The notes under the pieces were generated by a model. The model was not told where the DNA came from, did no database searches, and saw nothing but the letters and a program-made list of their open reading frames with translations. Position numbers and translations under genes: made by a program. From Laccaria trichodermophora (lineage: Eukaryota > Basidiomycota > Agaricomycetes > Agaricales > Hydnangiaceae), in the NCBI GenBank assembly GCA_018417955.1, contig JACTVC010000008.1, positions 868,001 to 932,000 on the forward strand: DNA of 64,000 nucleotides, in the 5' to 3' direction. Below are positions 34,163 through 45,522 of this stretch, one piece after another. The stretch's first letter is position 1. Every line of letters begins with the position of its first letter.

Positions 34163-36547
34163 GCCCATTATTCTCCTTCCTGGGCGCCAAAAACGGCGTC
34201 AAGTCGAGGTATCAGGTGATCGTCCAACATTTTGAGCTCATGAGAGAACGATTGAATGCGTCTTTGCGATTTGCTGGACCGCTTCAGGTGGATAACGAGC
34301 ACGGGGAGGCGTACGCTGAGGTAATGTTTGTACGCTGGTCGCACTATCACCGCTTTAGGCGGACGAGTGAGTTTCTTCGTTGTTGCGGGTGCGGGCTGTG
34401 GTAGGCGGGGAAGGCGATATATTCGAACTGGTCGACGCAATCGGCTGTTGAAGTGACCTGGTCTCCTCAGCTGGCGTCGAGCTAGGTGAGATTAACGGAT
34501 CCCCCGGCACCTCACTCCCATCTCCACTCCCAGAACTCTCATCTTTGTCGGTAGCATTGTTGGACGTGTCCTTGCCCCTATTACGACGCCTTTGCATCGG
34601 TGGGATAGGTAACGACCCAGTTGGCAGTAGCCGGGTTTTGATCTATCGAGCCGATCCGTGGGCTAGAAGCAACGACTACATCATTGACATTGGGTAGGTG
34701 CTCAGCGGGGCGTTGATGGTGGCCAACGTCCGGGTAGAATAGGCAGAGGACGTCGATGAGGAGCGGGTGGGTCTGGCAGTGATATTGATGCTGTCGTCCC
34801 ATCAAGAAGGAATACAGTCCAAGTGACTCCTCGCTCTTCACCCCGAGATATTCTACACTCGTAGCTGCCGAAGAAACGACGTCCGTGGTATCATCCGTCG
34901 ACTCGGAGGTCATGGCATCACCAGTCGAAGACGCCACGTCATCCGTCGTGTTAGGTAGGGATGATATGGACGCTGATTATCCAGCGCACGAGCGTTCAGA
35001 TGCTTGTAGCGCATCGCGGGCGTGGACATGGATGTTGGATGTGTTCGTGTGGAGGGGACAGCGAGGGAAGAGCGTGGTTGAGCGTACGTCTCTGATGGAC
35101 GAGTTTCACCGTCATCGGATCTTCCAGCACCTCCACCTTCTTTTCCTCCGCCCGCTGCTGCTGCACCACTTCCTTCTCAACCTGCCCACTCCCACTCCCA
35201 GCCCCCTCATCACCCGACTCTTCCTCCTCCCCATCCCTCAACCCATTCCCTTTCACATCCACCCCATTCGCGATCTTCCAACGCCTCCGACACCCAACCA
35301 CATTCTTCCCAACGAACACCTCCACCACCGCGAACATCCTCAAATAATCCTCAATCCCACTAAACTAGCTCATCCCCAACCACACCCTGTGCAGAACCAC
35401 CCGGTCCCCACCCATCGATATCGATCTTCCTCCTCCGATAGACAATGAACGTCCACCACCAACACCTGTACCAATGCTTGACCCTGCGGACTGATGGTGG
35501 TGGTGGTGCAGATGAGGGTGCGGAATGGGTTTGAACATGGGTTTGTTGATCCTGACCCAACTTCCGCGAGGATTGTGCGGAGGTACTCCTCTCTGCTGCA
35601 GTTGGTTTAGGTTGTTTGGGCGAATTGCTTCGATGGGCGTTTCGTCGTGGGGTTGATATCGATGGTTTAGCAGACGGAAGTGAAACCTGGATTTCAGATG
35701 AAGGCTCTGGCTTGAAAGTTAAGGAAGAGAGGGAAGATGTCGATAGCTGATGGTGCTCTTCGTTGGGTCTGTGAAATGTATTCAAAGACGAGGATGCTCG
35801 TCAGTTGACCCCAAGAGATCATGTCGACGGGTGAGATGAGCTTGCGTTCTTCATTTATTATGGGTCAAGGCGGGGCGCGGGGAAGAGTGGCACACGGTTC
35901 GGCGGGAGTTAGTGCCGTGCGACGTCGTTTCTTAGGAGGCAGTTGACGCTTTTTGATGACTTCTTGTTCGTGTTATCGTCAAAAGGTCGTATGCATCTTG
36001 CTGTGGAACGTGTAAGTATTGATCATATTTCTGCCCAAGGGTCCCGAGCATCGCCCTACCGAATGAAACACAAAAAGTAAGCTCAGATCTCCAAGCGAGG
36101 AAGACATACATTGGGCTGAGCACCTCCCTCTGTCTGCGTGCCTCCCATGACTTGGACATCAGGCTCAAAAACAGATCTCCGTTCGGTATACTGTTCACTC
36201 AGGGCTTATCCCACTCCCCGCTCAGAGGATGCCCGTTTTCGAGCTGCAGGGATTGTCGTGAGGCTCAGGGGGTTGAGAATCGTTAGACCGAAGGTGGGAT
36301 GGGCCTAAAGTGTACCAGATCGTTCAGGAGGTGTGTGGCGATCAACTAGTGAAGCCAGAGTGATAAGTAACACGGCCAAAAGCAAGATTAAAAATGAGAA
36401 ACGCACGCCTTGGAGTACAGAGTTTAAGAAGCATGTATTGCCATGATTGATCAGCCTAGGGGGTAGATATGCGTGCTGTTCCTCTTCCTCGCGATGTCTC
36501 CCCTGTGTGCAGGGTTCTTGTGCGGTTGGTAGTGTTGACTTTGCCAT
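34163..36547 (-). pseudogene. USP deubiquitinase copy 3, inverted and broken
   Basis: Starts on the minus strand at 36547 (MAKSTLPTAQE) and keeps the Cys box NHGNTCFLNSVLQ, QQDAYDL in place of QQDAHEF, and parts of the Ser/Thr-rich inserts and HLKR. Multiple frameshifts, stops and deletions break it (the frame is split into at least seven pieces). It stops at the GGCGCC segment, so the last exon with the catalytic His is absent. The plus-strand array at 36858 lies head-to-head with it. Confidence 0.8.
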
Positions 36548-36857
36548 TGAGGGTGAAGAAGAGAAAGAAGAAAGTTGCTCTGACCGCGTTCACGTGTCCT
36601 CCTACCATAACTCACATCCTAGCTGTGTCTGCCAAGTATTCTCTCGGCCGCTGTGCTTCAGGACAACTTCCGCAGTAACTTGTCATGATCATATGATGCC
36701 TTTACTATGTACCTGAGGATTACTCTCTGAATCCGAACATTCTGAAGACGGCATACTTATTCACATTTGATCTCTTTGGCCCGACGGTCGCTCGGACGCT
36801 TTGTACACCACTCGAAATCGTCACAACTTGGCCAGCCTCCGTTGAGGGGCATTATAC
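36548..36857 (-). promoter_or_regulatory. Spacer between USP copy 3 and its array
   Basis: Inverted counterpart of 25883-26215, with the AGTATTCTCTCGGCCGCTGTG word near 36636. Confidence 0.45.
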
Positions 36858-36952
36858 GACCTAGTGGTGTAATGGCGCGCACATCTGGAGAATATCTCAA
36901 AGATATGTCGTTTCTTCAGCCAGAGACATCCTGTTCGATTCAGGACTAGGTC
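36858..36952 (+). tRNA. tRNA-like unit
   Basis: Perfect acceptor GACCTAG/CTAGGTC; A box TGGTGTAATGG matches TRGYNNARNNG; TCTGG/CCAGA closes the anticodon-arm position around a 31-nt loop; T-arm TCCTG-TTCGATT-CAGGA. No T4 run lies close downstream. The clearest model of the family fold. Confidence 0.55.
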
Positions 36953-37029
36953 ATGGCGTATCGTTGGAAATCGTTTCAGGAAAGGGCTCCGACCACAACT
37001 TTACCCGACCTTTGCCAGCTATGCATAAC

Positions 37030-37122
37030 GGCCTAGCGGTGTAATGGTTCGTACACCTGGACAGTTTCCAGAATTGTGGATCGTGGTTCAGACAGAGAGC
37101 CTGTTCGACGCAGGACTGGGTC
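37030..37122 (+). tRNA. tRNA-like unit
   Basis: Acceptor GGCCTAG / CTGGGTC pairs 7 of 7 with two G-U. A T5 tract lies about 24 nt downstream (37146-37150). It belongs to a subfamily with the insert word GTGGWYCGTGGTTCAGAC, also at 42695, 50255 and 59852. Confidence 0.5.
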
Positions 37123-37395
37123 ATCACGAGGATATATTCTGCACATTTTTCCTCGTTTCTCATTGAACCGCTTGCCTCTACTCGGTCTCTACTCTATCCT
37201 ACCTTCGCCAGCTACTGGTAACAACCTAGTAGTGTAACGGCTCGCGCATCTACAGAATCTAGGGCACACCAGACAGTTTCCGCTAGAAAGTTTTCGGGAC
37301 TAGGTCGTCGGGTCACGATGTGGGCACCATTAATTTTTAATGCTTCTACTCTACCTTGTCTCAACTTTACCCAACCTTTGGCAGGTACTGATAAC

Positions 37396-37496
37396 GACCT
37401 AGTGGTGTGACGGTTCGCACACCTGGAGAACTGTCTGTTCAGCGTAATGTTTGCCACCTTCGGCCAGAGGATTCCTGTTCGACTCGGGACTAGGTC
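37396..37496 (+). tRNA. tRNA-like unit
   Basis: Perfect GACCTAG/CTAGGTC acceptor, B box GTTCGACTC, 37-nt loop in the anticodon arm. Confidence 0.5.
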
Positions 37497-37575
37497 ATTC
37501 GCACTTGATAAGGGTTTCAATGCCTCTGCCTTATTTTGCCTCTACTTTACCCAACTCTCTCCAGGTACTGATAAC

Positions 37576-37659
37576 GACCTAGTGGCGTGATGGTGGAGAA
37601 CCTGAAGCGATGTTCTCATCCTCGGGACAGAGAGTTCCTGTTCGACTCGGGACTAGGTC
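37576..37659 (+). tRNA. tRNA-like unit, short insert
   Basis: 84 nt with perfect acceptor arms, and a T6 tract 30 nt downstream (37689-37694). The D-arm side is altered (TGATGGTGGAGAACCTG), as in the unit at 50766. Confidence 0.45.
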
Positions 37660-38333
37660 ATAACTGATCAAAAGCTTCTACTCGTCTCTTTTTTATCGCC
37701 ACTGCTTCATCTTCCATCTACTCTATCCGACCTTTGCCGAATCCTGATAATGAACTAGTGGTGTAACGGCTCGCATCTCAGTGAGAAGGTTCCTGCTCAA
37801 TTCAGGACTAGGTCACGTCATATTGATTTTCTCCTATGGTTTGGCCGAAGTTGAGCATACCTTGCTTTAGCCGACCTTCGTTACCCTATCGGTATCGACC
37901 TAGTGGTGTAATGCTTGCACATCTGTAGGATCTACGGCAACACCTCTTTCGATCAGACAATTCCTGTTCAATTCAGGACTAGGTCACAAGGCCTCTTATT
38001 TTCCCAACCTTGCCAGGTGCCGATAACGACCGTATGGCCTGCACATGTAAATGGGCGACAAAAAGAAACACAACAAAACAGTTCCTGTTTGACTCAGAAC
38101 TGGGTCATGGAAAGTTGCGAACCTCAATGTCTATTATACCTCGAATTTAACAGGCATATACTGCCAGAATGTCGGGTCATACACCGTGATGTACATGATT
38201 TTTTTTCTTCACCTCTACTCAGCCACCTTGCGTCAAATTTTCCATCCTCTGTTTATTGATTGTTATGACATGGGAATCCTCGCAGCAGAGCGTTAATGAT
38301 AAGAGCACTGTTTGTTGAAACCAGTGCCTGCTA

Positions 38334-38380
38334 CTAGATAGATAGATAGATAGATAGATGGATAGACAGACAGATAGACG
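38334..38380. repeat. (GATA)n microsatellite
   Basis: Tandem TAGA/GATA tetranucleotides grading into GACA variants. Confidence 0.9.
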
Positions 38381-38756
38381 ATTCCAGAGAGGTCTTGAAG
38401 CAGTCCAAATGAGAAACAACCAGCTCCCAACACACAACTGCAGCGTTTCAATACAAATTTGGTGTGCTACGGAGAATATATATGTTTGAGTTTAGTTGTA
38501 CCATGTGCATGAGGCATTCTGAGCCAGCAAGTATTTAAATTGACCTTCGCTGCTCGAGGGTCCAAACTCGCTCACTCACCTCCCTCCAGTGCATCTCTGC
38601 TAGCCCTCTGCGTGCGGGTCTGTCCTATTGATCGATCAATCGTCAATTACATCGTCTGCATCACTCCAGTTAGTTCGTTGCCAGTGAACTCATCTATAAG
38701 TAGATACTAATCAATATGCACTCCCCCGAAAGGCAGTTGCGATCAATATTTTTCCA

Positions 38757-39323
38757 ATGTCTAAAATGTTGATTGTAGTCCTTCTGCTATTCTTTCCCTT
38801 GGTCCAGGGTTTATGCAGCCCATCCGCACAGAGCAATGACGCCGCGCAGTGCGCTTTGAGCATTTTAACATCCAACCCTCTGGCTGCGGCTGCGTCAGAT
38901 GTGGCAGATGTGGTTACGTGTGTTCTCGATGGGACCACGACTCAGTGCCATATAGAATGCACTATCGGGTGGCTCACAGCCGATTGCGTTGGCGAAGTCT
39001 ACCAATCCTGTATGGACGCTCAAGCTCACAAGTGTATGAGTGCCTGCAGCGGAGGGATCAATGTCTTCAATCAAGGCTGTTTCAACGCCGCTCTAGATAT
39101 AGCCAGCAGTATACCAAAAATATCAGGAGTCGTGGCCTTGGCCATCGTTTTCTTCAATTGTGTCGACATTGTGGGCTGCGGGCTTGAATGGGTTCTTAGC
39201 GTCATTTTGGAGGGTCTCAATAACCTGGCGGCGGACGGCAGAACGGAATTTTGCAAGGTTCTTCACGACGTGGCGGGCAATCTCCCTATCCTTTCTGCCC
39301 TGCTATCATTTTTCCACTGCTAG
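38757..39323 (+). CDS. Cysteine-rich secreted protein, 188 aa
   Basis: Single exon. A hydrophobic signal peptide (MSKMLIVVLLLFFPLVQG) is followed by a mature part with about 14 cysteines, many in the first 90 residues (for example CHIECTIG, CMSACSGG), and a hydrophobic stretch near 120-150 (SGVVALAIVFFNC). This profile is common among small secreted proteins of basidiomycetes. A sequence family was not recognised. It stands alone, downstream of the tRNA-like array and microsatellite, with no operon-like context. An effector or surface role is only inference from secretion and cysteine content. Confidence 0.65.
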   Translation: MSKMLIVVLLLFFPLVQGLCSPSAQSNDAAQCALSILTSNPLAAAASDVADVVTCVLDGTTTQCHIECTIGWLTADCVGEVYQSCMDAQAHKCMSACSGGINVFNQGCFNAALDIASSIPKISGVVALAIVFFNCVDIVGCGLEWVLSVILEGLNNLAADGRTEFCKVLHDVAGNLPILSALLSFFHC

Positions 39324-40490
39324 CTGTTATATTGAATGTAGGCTGTGAGTGTCCTTTTTCTGCGCACCGATTCCATATTATTACCGTGGCTCATGTACAA
39401 ACGTCTGCTCCTTTCAGATGACCCTTCGTGACTTGTCTCAACTCGTTTAAATTTTTGAATCTGTACTGGTACCTACCTTGATGTATCCCATTTGTACGAA
39501 TAGCGGTACAATTCTATCTGTGCCCCCCCATCTCACCAGCCAAGAACCGCCATTCGCCTGTGAATCGCGATGCTCATGTCTGTTTGCATTCCCTCGTCGG
39601 GACTGAAGACGAACTTCGATCTTGCATATAGACTCTATCATCACCCCATTACAGGGTTTAGGCTACGTCAAAGCCTGTAAGCAACATTCATTGGTAGTGG
39701 ATTACACAACTCACCCTGTCCTCGCCAAACCCGCAGTGCTGGCGTATGTTAGCATTTCTCTTCATCGCCGACCGTCCAACAGCAATGCCAGACCTACGCC
39801 GCACAACCCTGAGAAACAAATGTATACTCGCCTTTCCTCCCGAGTCCCCTTGACTAGAGTTGCTAGCACTTGGGCCAGCTAGTCCTCAAGTTTCAACGAA
39901 ACTTTGTAAGTGTGCAGTTAACGACTTTGCCATGGCACGTTTCGAGCATGATGTTCAGTGTATCCACGGCCAAAGAGCATTTGGGAGGTTGAAATCTGAA
40001 CAGCTCGACATCGAGATCTTCAGGAGTTTGAGGCTCCGAGAACATTCAGTTCCTAGGGTAAGTTCAGGACACGCTTAAGACAATTTGATTGTTGCTATTC
40101 GTTGTTCCGGCCAACATTAATGGCCAGAGAAACAGCGCATTGTGATCACGGGAACTCACTGGATGCAAATACCAAAATGGGGCTTATCAGGACGGTGAAA
40201 CGCAAAGCTGTAAGCGCGTAACACGGCCCATTACTCGTCAGAGCAGCATGACATGGTGAAACCTTAGAGGTTGGATAAGTAATTTCGATTAAACCCGTTG
40301 CATCAATGGCTCACGAATGAATCGCTTTGGAACTTTCGTATTCGTGGTTAAGGAATGACGCCCATTGTCGTAAAGCCGCAGCCTTGCTGATACTTCATCC
40401 ACACATCTAATTTGGGGTGTAAAATCTACACGCGATGTATATGAAAGGGGACAAAAGCCGATAGGACAGGACACACCTTGAGAGGCGGAT
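39324..40490. other. Intergenic, nothing firm
   Basis: Short frames near 39860-40078 (ARFEHDVQCIHGQRAFGRL) look mildly protein-like but lack a start, splice sites or family. No RNA gene or repeat seen. Confidence 0.3.
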
Positions 40491-40496
40491 TGTCGT

Positions 40497-42195
40497 TCAA
40501 AAGATTGAAAGAGTACGCATCCCACCCCGTCCAAGTAACCCCTCGCTCTTCAACTCTACGTTCGTAGCAGCCGAAGAAGTGACATCTGTGGTCTTGTTTG
40601 TTGAGGCCATGGCATCATCTGTCGAAGATGCCACGTCATCCGTTGTGGTAGGAAGGAATGATAGAAATGATATAGAACGCTGACTATCCGGCGCACTCGT
40701 GTTCAGATGTTTGTCAAAACCGTGGGTGTGGGTGGACATGGACGTTAGTATGCGGACGGTTGGAGGGACATCGGGGGAGGAAGGTGTTTGAAAGAATGTT
40801 TCTGATGGACGAGCTGCGCGTCGGATCTTCTGGTACCTCCACCTTCGTTTCGTCCACCTTCTCCACCTGCTACTGCACCACTTCCCTCCCAGGCTGCTCC
40901 CCACTCCCCGCCTCATGACCTGACTCAGCCTCATCCCCATCCCTCAACCCATTCTTTCACACCAACCCCATTCGCAATCTTCCGACACCCAACCACATTC
41001 TCCCCATCCAACACCTCCACCGCCGCAAACGTCCTCAAACAATCCTCAATGCCACTAAAATGGCTCGTCCCAACCACACGCCCTGTGCAAAACCGCCCGG
41101 TCCACCTGTCAATATCGATCTTCCTCCTCCGATAGACGATGATCGCCCACCACCAACACCTGTACCAATGCTTGGCCCTGCATGGTGGTGGCGCAGATGA
41201 GGGTGCGAAATAGGTTCGAAGAGGGAATGGAATGGGTTTGATGGTCCTGACCAAGTCCTGACCCAACGTCAGCGAGGATTCAGCGGAGTTACTCTCTGCT
41301 GCGGTTGGTTTGATTGTTTGGGCGACTTGCTTCGTTGGACGTTGGGGAAGCGGGGGCCCATTGTGGTGGTGTGTGTTGGTTGTTGTTGAGACGAGGGTTT
41401 AGCAGTAGGCAGTGAAACCTGGATTACGGGTGGTGAAGGCTCGGTCTTGGAAGTCAAGCAAGAGAGGTTCTTCGTTTATTATGGCTGAAGACGGGGGTTC
41501 GGGGGAGAGTGGCACACGAGGGCCGGCGGGAGTAAGTGTTGTCCGACGTCGTTTTCTGGGAGGCGGTTTAAGTGGCTTTTTGAAAATTTCTTGTTCTCCA
41601 TCCGCATCCAGTCCAGGAATATCGCCAGAAACTTGGGCGTCTTGCTGTGCAAAGATAATGATTTCTGCCCAAGGGTCCCGAGCATCGACCTACCGAATGA
41701 AACACAAAAAGTAAGGTCAGATTGCCTGGGTAACAGATATGAAGAAGACATACTTTGAGCTGTCTGTCTGCGCGCCGGTGCCTCCCATAACTTGGACATC
41801 AAGCTCAAATCATATCTCCGATCACTGGCATGCTGTTCACCCAGGGCTTATCCCACCCCCCGCTCAGATGATGCCTATTTGAGCTGCGGGAATCGTCGTG
41901 AGGTCAAGGGGTCGAGGAGAATCGTTAGCCAAAGGTGGGATGGGTGTAAAAGTGTACCAGGTTGTTCGAGAGGTGTGTGGCAATCAACTAGTATATCAGA
42001 GTGATAAGTAAGACGCCCGAAAGCAAAGTTAAAATGAGAAACGCACGCCTTGAGGTGCAGAGTTCATGAAGCACATACTCTAGGTATTGCCATGATTGAT
42101 CAGCTAGGGGGTAGATATGCGTGCTTTTCGTCTTCCTCGCGTCGTCTTCTCTGTCTGTGAAGGTGTTGTGAGGTTGGTGGCTTTGACTTTGCCAT
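40497..42195 (-). pseudogene. USP deubiquitinase copy 4, inverted and broken
   Basis: Starts at 42195 (MAKSKPPTSQHL) on the minus strand. A frameshift and stop occur right at the Cys box (YLPPS-stop). The QQDAHEF region is damaged, and later pieces match the Ser/Thr-rich inserts (DDVASSTDDAM). Ends near 40497, before the HLKRF and His regions. Deletions shorten it to about 1.7 kb. Confidence 0.78.
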
Positions 42196-42539
42196 TGAGG
42201 GTGAAGAAAAGAAAGAGACTTGCGTTATGGAAGAAAGTCGTTGCAACTTGGCTCTGTCAGTGACCGCGTTCACGTGTCCTCGCAACCACCACAACTCACA
42301 TCCTAGTAGCTCTGCCAAGTACTCTCTGCGGCCGCTGTGCTCCAGGACGACTTCCGCGGTAACTTGTCGTGATGCTGCCTTTGCTATGTACCCGAGCATT
42401 ACTCTCCGAATTCGAACATCTTGAGGACGTGCTGATGCTGATTCACCCGATTCAGCTTTGACACCTGAAGGTCGCTCGGACGCTTTCAATAACTCTCCGC
42501 GCCACTTGACTTACCAGCCTCCGTTGATGGGTATTATAC
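42196..42539 (-). promoter_or_regulatory. Spacer between USP copy 4 and its array
   Basis: Contains the AAGTACTCTCTGCGGCCGCTG word (42318-42338), the inverted counterpart of the other spacers. Confidence 0.45.
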
Positions 42540-42935
42540 GACCTAGTGGTGCAATGGAGCGCACATCTGGAGAACATCTGGAAGATATTCAGCCAGAGAC
42601 ATCCTGTTCGAGGTCATGATGTTTGGAATTCTTTTCCGGGCGAAGGCTATACCCCGACCATGACTTCACCCGACCTCTGTCAGCTATGCATAACGGCCTA
42701 GCGGTGTAACAGCTCGCACACCTGGACAATTTCCAGAACTGTGGACCGTGGTTCAGACAGAGAGCCTATTCGACGCAGGACTAGGTCATCCAAGAATGTC
42801 CATCACATTTTTCCTCATTTCTCATTCAACCGCTTGCCTCTACCTCACTCGGTCTCTACTCCATCCTACCTTCGCCAGCTACTGGAAACGACCTAGTGCC
42901 ATGGTGTAACGCCTCGCACGCCTACAGAAGCTGGC
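42540..42935 (+). repeat. Plus-strand tRNA-like array, interrupted
   Basis: Units at 42540-42615 (T-arm 3' half deleted), 42695-42787 (GGCCTAG/CTAGGTC) and 42890-42935. The last is cut within its insert where an unrelated coding-like segment begins. Confidence 0.65.
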
Positions 42936-43503
42936 ATGATTCTCGTAAGGAAAACACGTCTTATAAAATCCGAATATCCCATATTGGATCTACCTCGTGT
43001 TCATCGCTTCATCGCGTCTCTCCTTGAAGTAGGTCTCATCCAGTGCATGAGAGAGATACTATCCTCCTCTGAAGCCCCTGTAGATGTCCACTTGCATGGT
43101 AGTACGTTCTCCCCCCCCTTCTATAAAAAGGTCCACCGTTGAAATGATTCATGCAGGTATGACCTCCTACGCCTACCGCGGAATCGGTCAATCCTCCAGA
43201 TCACTCAACGCCCTCCAATCATTCCAACTCAGCATATACAGCAGCTCCTTCGAAATATGCGCTGGACTCAAAGTCCTCGCAGCTGCGCCCAACCTACAAC
43301 ACGTCGCTATTCATCTCACTTCGGACCTTTAAATTTTTTATCGATTCCCAGCCGGCGTTTTACTTGCACTCGATAGATTGCCTACCAGATCTGGCTTTCG
43401 CCGGCTCAATAGCGTAGGATTTCATGTCAGTGGGAGCGCCTCGCTAGAGTTGGCAGACGCTGAGGCGTTTAAAGAAGCTATGGAGAAGGTAATCCGGGAA
43501 TAA
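42936..43503 (+). pseudogene. F-box/LRR-like gene remnant
   Basis: Coding-like frames follow each other with breaks: a start region (ILDLPRVHRFIASLLEVGL), then a stretch reading FEICAGLKVLAAAPNLQHVAIHL, characteristic of leucine-rich repeats in fungal F-box proteins, then VLLALDRLPTRSGF...AFKEAMEKVIRE ending at TAA 43501-43503. Frame changes near 43140 and 43330 lack convincing introns. It interrupts a tRNA-like unit, so it was probably carried in by rearrangement. Confidence 0.4.
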
Positions 43504-43687
43504 TCTATTTCTCTTCCTCGGAGTGGAGTCCAAACGTTGGACACGTAATCCCCTCTGAAGTAAATGGTGCCATTCGTATTGATCAAACCCGTGTCTATAT
43601 TCTTAGTGCAGTGCTTGGCAGCAAACGATGTCCTGTACACATGCAGGGAACAATTTGATAGTACATAAACGGCCGTTGTACTTCAAC

Positions 43688-44603
43688 TCAAGCGCCGCCT
43701 GGCTTTTTACCCCCACGACGTGCTTTCTTGTCTATGGCCTTCTTGTATTCAATGGGAAGCCCTGCATATCCATCCGTTGGATTCTTCTTGTTTGTGTAGA
43801 TGTGGTGTGTAGGATCGATCCTGTTGGCATTGCCATGTCGCGCTGCTCCAATAATTTCACCCCCCTTGTTCTTGATCTTTGCGCTTATATGGATTTTTGG
43901 ATCGACCGATCCTGTTCCATGAGCCAAGTTCCTTTTGATAGCAATCATTAGAAACAGATTATTAGAGTCAGAATAATTCTTACTTGATCACGGCGGAGTG
44001 CGATCCGGGTGTATCTTTCATATGATCTCCGACAACCTTTCGATGATAGTTTTCGACCGCCTTTCGATCCTTACCCTGGAGCCCAAGCTTGCGAAGGTTA
44101 TGATACGCCAAGTGGCCATTCACCGTCTGGTCCTTGACAACTTTCTTAAGGAATCTTTCGCCTGCTTTTTTGTTACCTGGCAGGTGGGCAAAGCTCGGTG
44201 GGGGGACGGTGTCCGGATTTCGCCAGGTTTTGAGTTTCTTCTGATAGCTTTCAACCGCTTTTTGCTTCTTGCCTCGAAGTTTGAGTTTGCCAAGCTGCTT
44301 GTCCAGCGACTCTGCACCGAGTCCCTTCTGGAAAGTGATTTTAGGAGCTACCACTGGTGGGACGTGTTTATGGGACTGCTTGTTCTGATAGTACTTCCCG
44401 CGTGGCTCAAGGAGCTGAGGCTGGTGGGAAGACGATTTCAAATTGCCATGCACGGCTATGAGACCACTATTACTGGCGACTTTGTCATTATCAAAGCAAA
44501 TAGAAATATAATAAAAGCAGGCGCACTCGTTGGGAATGGATATAGGGGTGGCTGAGGCAGCCTGTAACGCGGCGCAGAAGAGGAAGATCAAATAGAAACG
44601 CAT
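43688..44603 (-). CDS. Secreted basic protein with internal repeats, 287 aa
   Basis: Exon 1 is 44603-43984 and exon 2 is 43931-43688, joined across a 52-nt intron (GTAAGA...AAAG) that keeps frame. The signal peptide is MRFYLIFLFCAALQAASA. The mature protein is Lys-rich, with three related modules of the type LKLRGKKQKAVESYQKKLK / LGLQGKDRKAVENYHRKVV. A C-terminal part reads HGNANRIDPTHHIYTNKKNPTDGYAGLP. No family recognised. Repeated short modules after a signal peptide are seen in secreted fungal repeat proteins, but the function here is unknown. Confidence 0.6.
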
Positions 44604-44804
44604 GCTAGTCGTAAAAATCGTTGAATGGGTCCTTTACAGCGACCAGCGCTGAATCGGGGAGTATGGGTAGCACAGCTGGGGATTCCAAGTCGAACACACT
44701 CTTTTAAACGAGTAAGTATCTGGTACTTACCCCAGAAATAGCCAGCGGTTCGCACGGGCTGGGCATGGGCAGCGAAAGGGCTAGTACGGCGTGTGAGAGA
44801 CGTG

Positions 44805-45059
44805 TCAAATTGAATCCAGACCAAATTGAGACGCAATATTGCCGAACTCCTTAGAACTTCCTACAGCCTCATCAGCGCTCAGTAACTCGTATTCCGTAAG
44901 TCTTGAGGAACCAAATCGTTGTTTTACACCAAAAGATGCCTCTCCGTTGTGTGTCCGGTGTAGCACTACCTCCGCATGACGTTGACTGACAGCTACTGAT
45001 GATGGTGAGTACCAAGAGGTAACCTCATAGGGAACAGGCTCGGATTCGTCCTCATACAT
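44805..45059 (-). CDS. Small ORF, 84 aa, uncertain
   Basis: MYEDESEPVPYEVTSWYSPSS... to a stop at 44805. The composition is acidic and balanced, like a real short protein or exon, but no family, splice partner or signal is visible. Confidence 0.3.
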   Translation of the reverse strand: MYEDESEPVPYEVTSWYSPSSVAVSQRHAEVVLHRTHNGEASFGVKQRFGSSRLTEYELLSADEAVGSSKEFGNIASQFGLDSI

Positions 45060-45522
45060 AGTATGGGATAAAGAAGATTTGATATGATATGGCTGGCCTT
45101 GAATCAGGGTGAATATGTCAAAGAACCGCTTTTTACACTGATAGACAGGGAACCTCGTTCGAACATGTCAGGATATGAAATGATCTTTCTCAATGATTTC
45201 ATAAGATACCTTGGTGGACGGATGAATGGATCAAGAATGGACGGAAGTGTTCATTATGGTCCTTAAAAAGACACGATCGGCCTTAGACCGGCCTTCCCAG
45301 TCTCACTCGCTGGCTTGGTGTTCCCTTTAGGTATCGAATTCGAAGCCGCGCTGGGCGTTGGGGTATACAAAGAGTTCAACATGCAAGTGTTTTGGCAGAG
45401 GGATGTTTGGTCAGATTTGTACACAGCCTTGCCCATTTATAGCACAGCCCATGTAACTTAAGGTGGTGATTGCGAGAAATGTTGAGAGTCTGTTGAGGCG
45501 AACTTCCCCTCGTCAAACAATA

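Larger units (their letters stand above)
36858..38106 (+). repeat. Plus-strand array of eight tRNA-like units
   Basis: Units at 36858-36952, 37030-37122, 37223-37306 (T-arm deleted), 37396-37496, 37576-37659, 37752-37814 (insert deleted, 63 nt), 37897-37985 and 38028-38106 (degenerate). Each is preceded by a shared spacer of the type TACTTTACCCRACCTTTGCCAG. T-tracts include 37146-37150 and 37689-37694. Confidence 0.78.
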
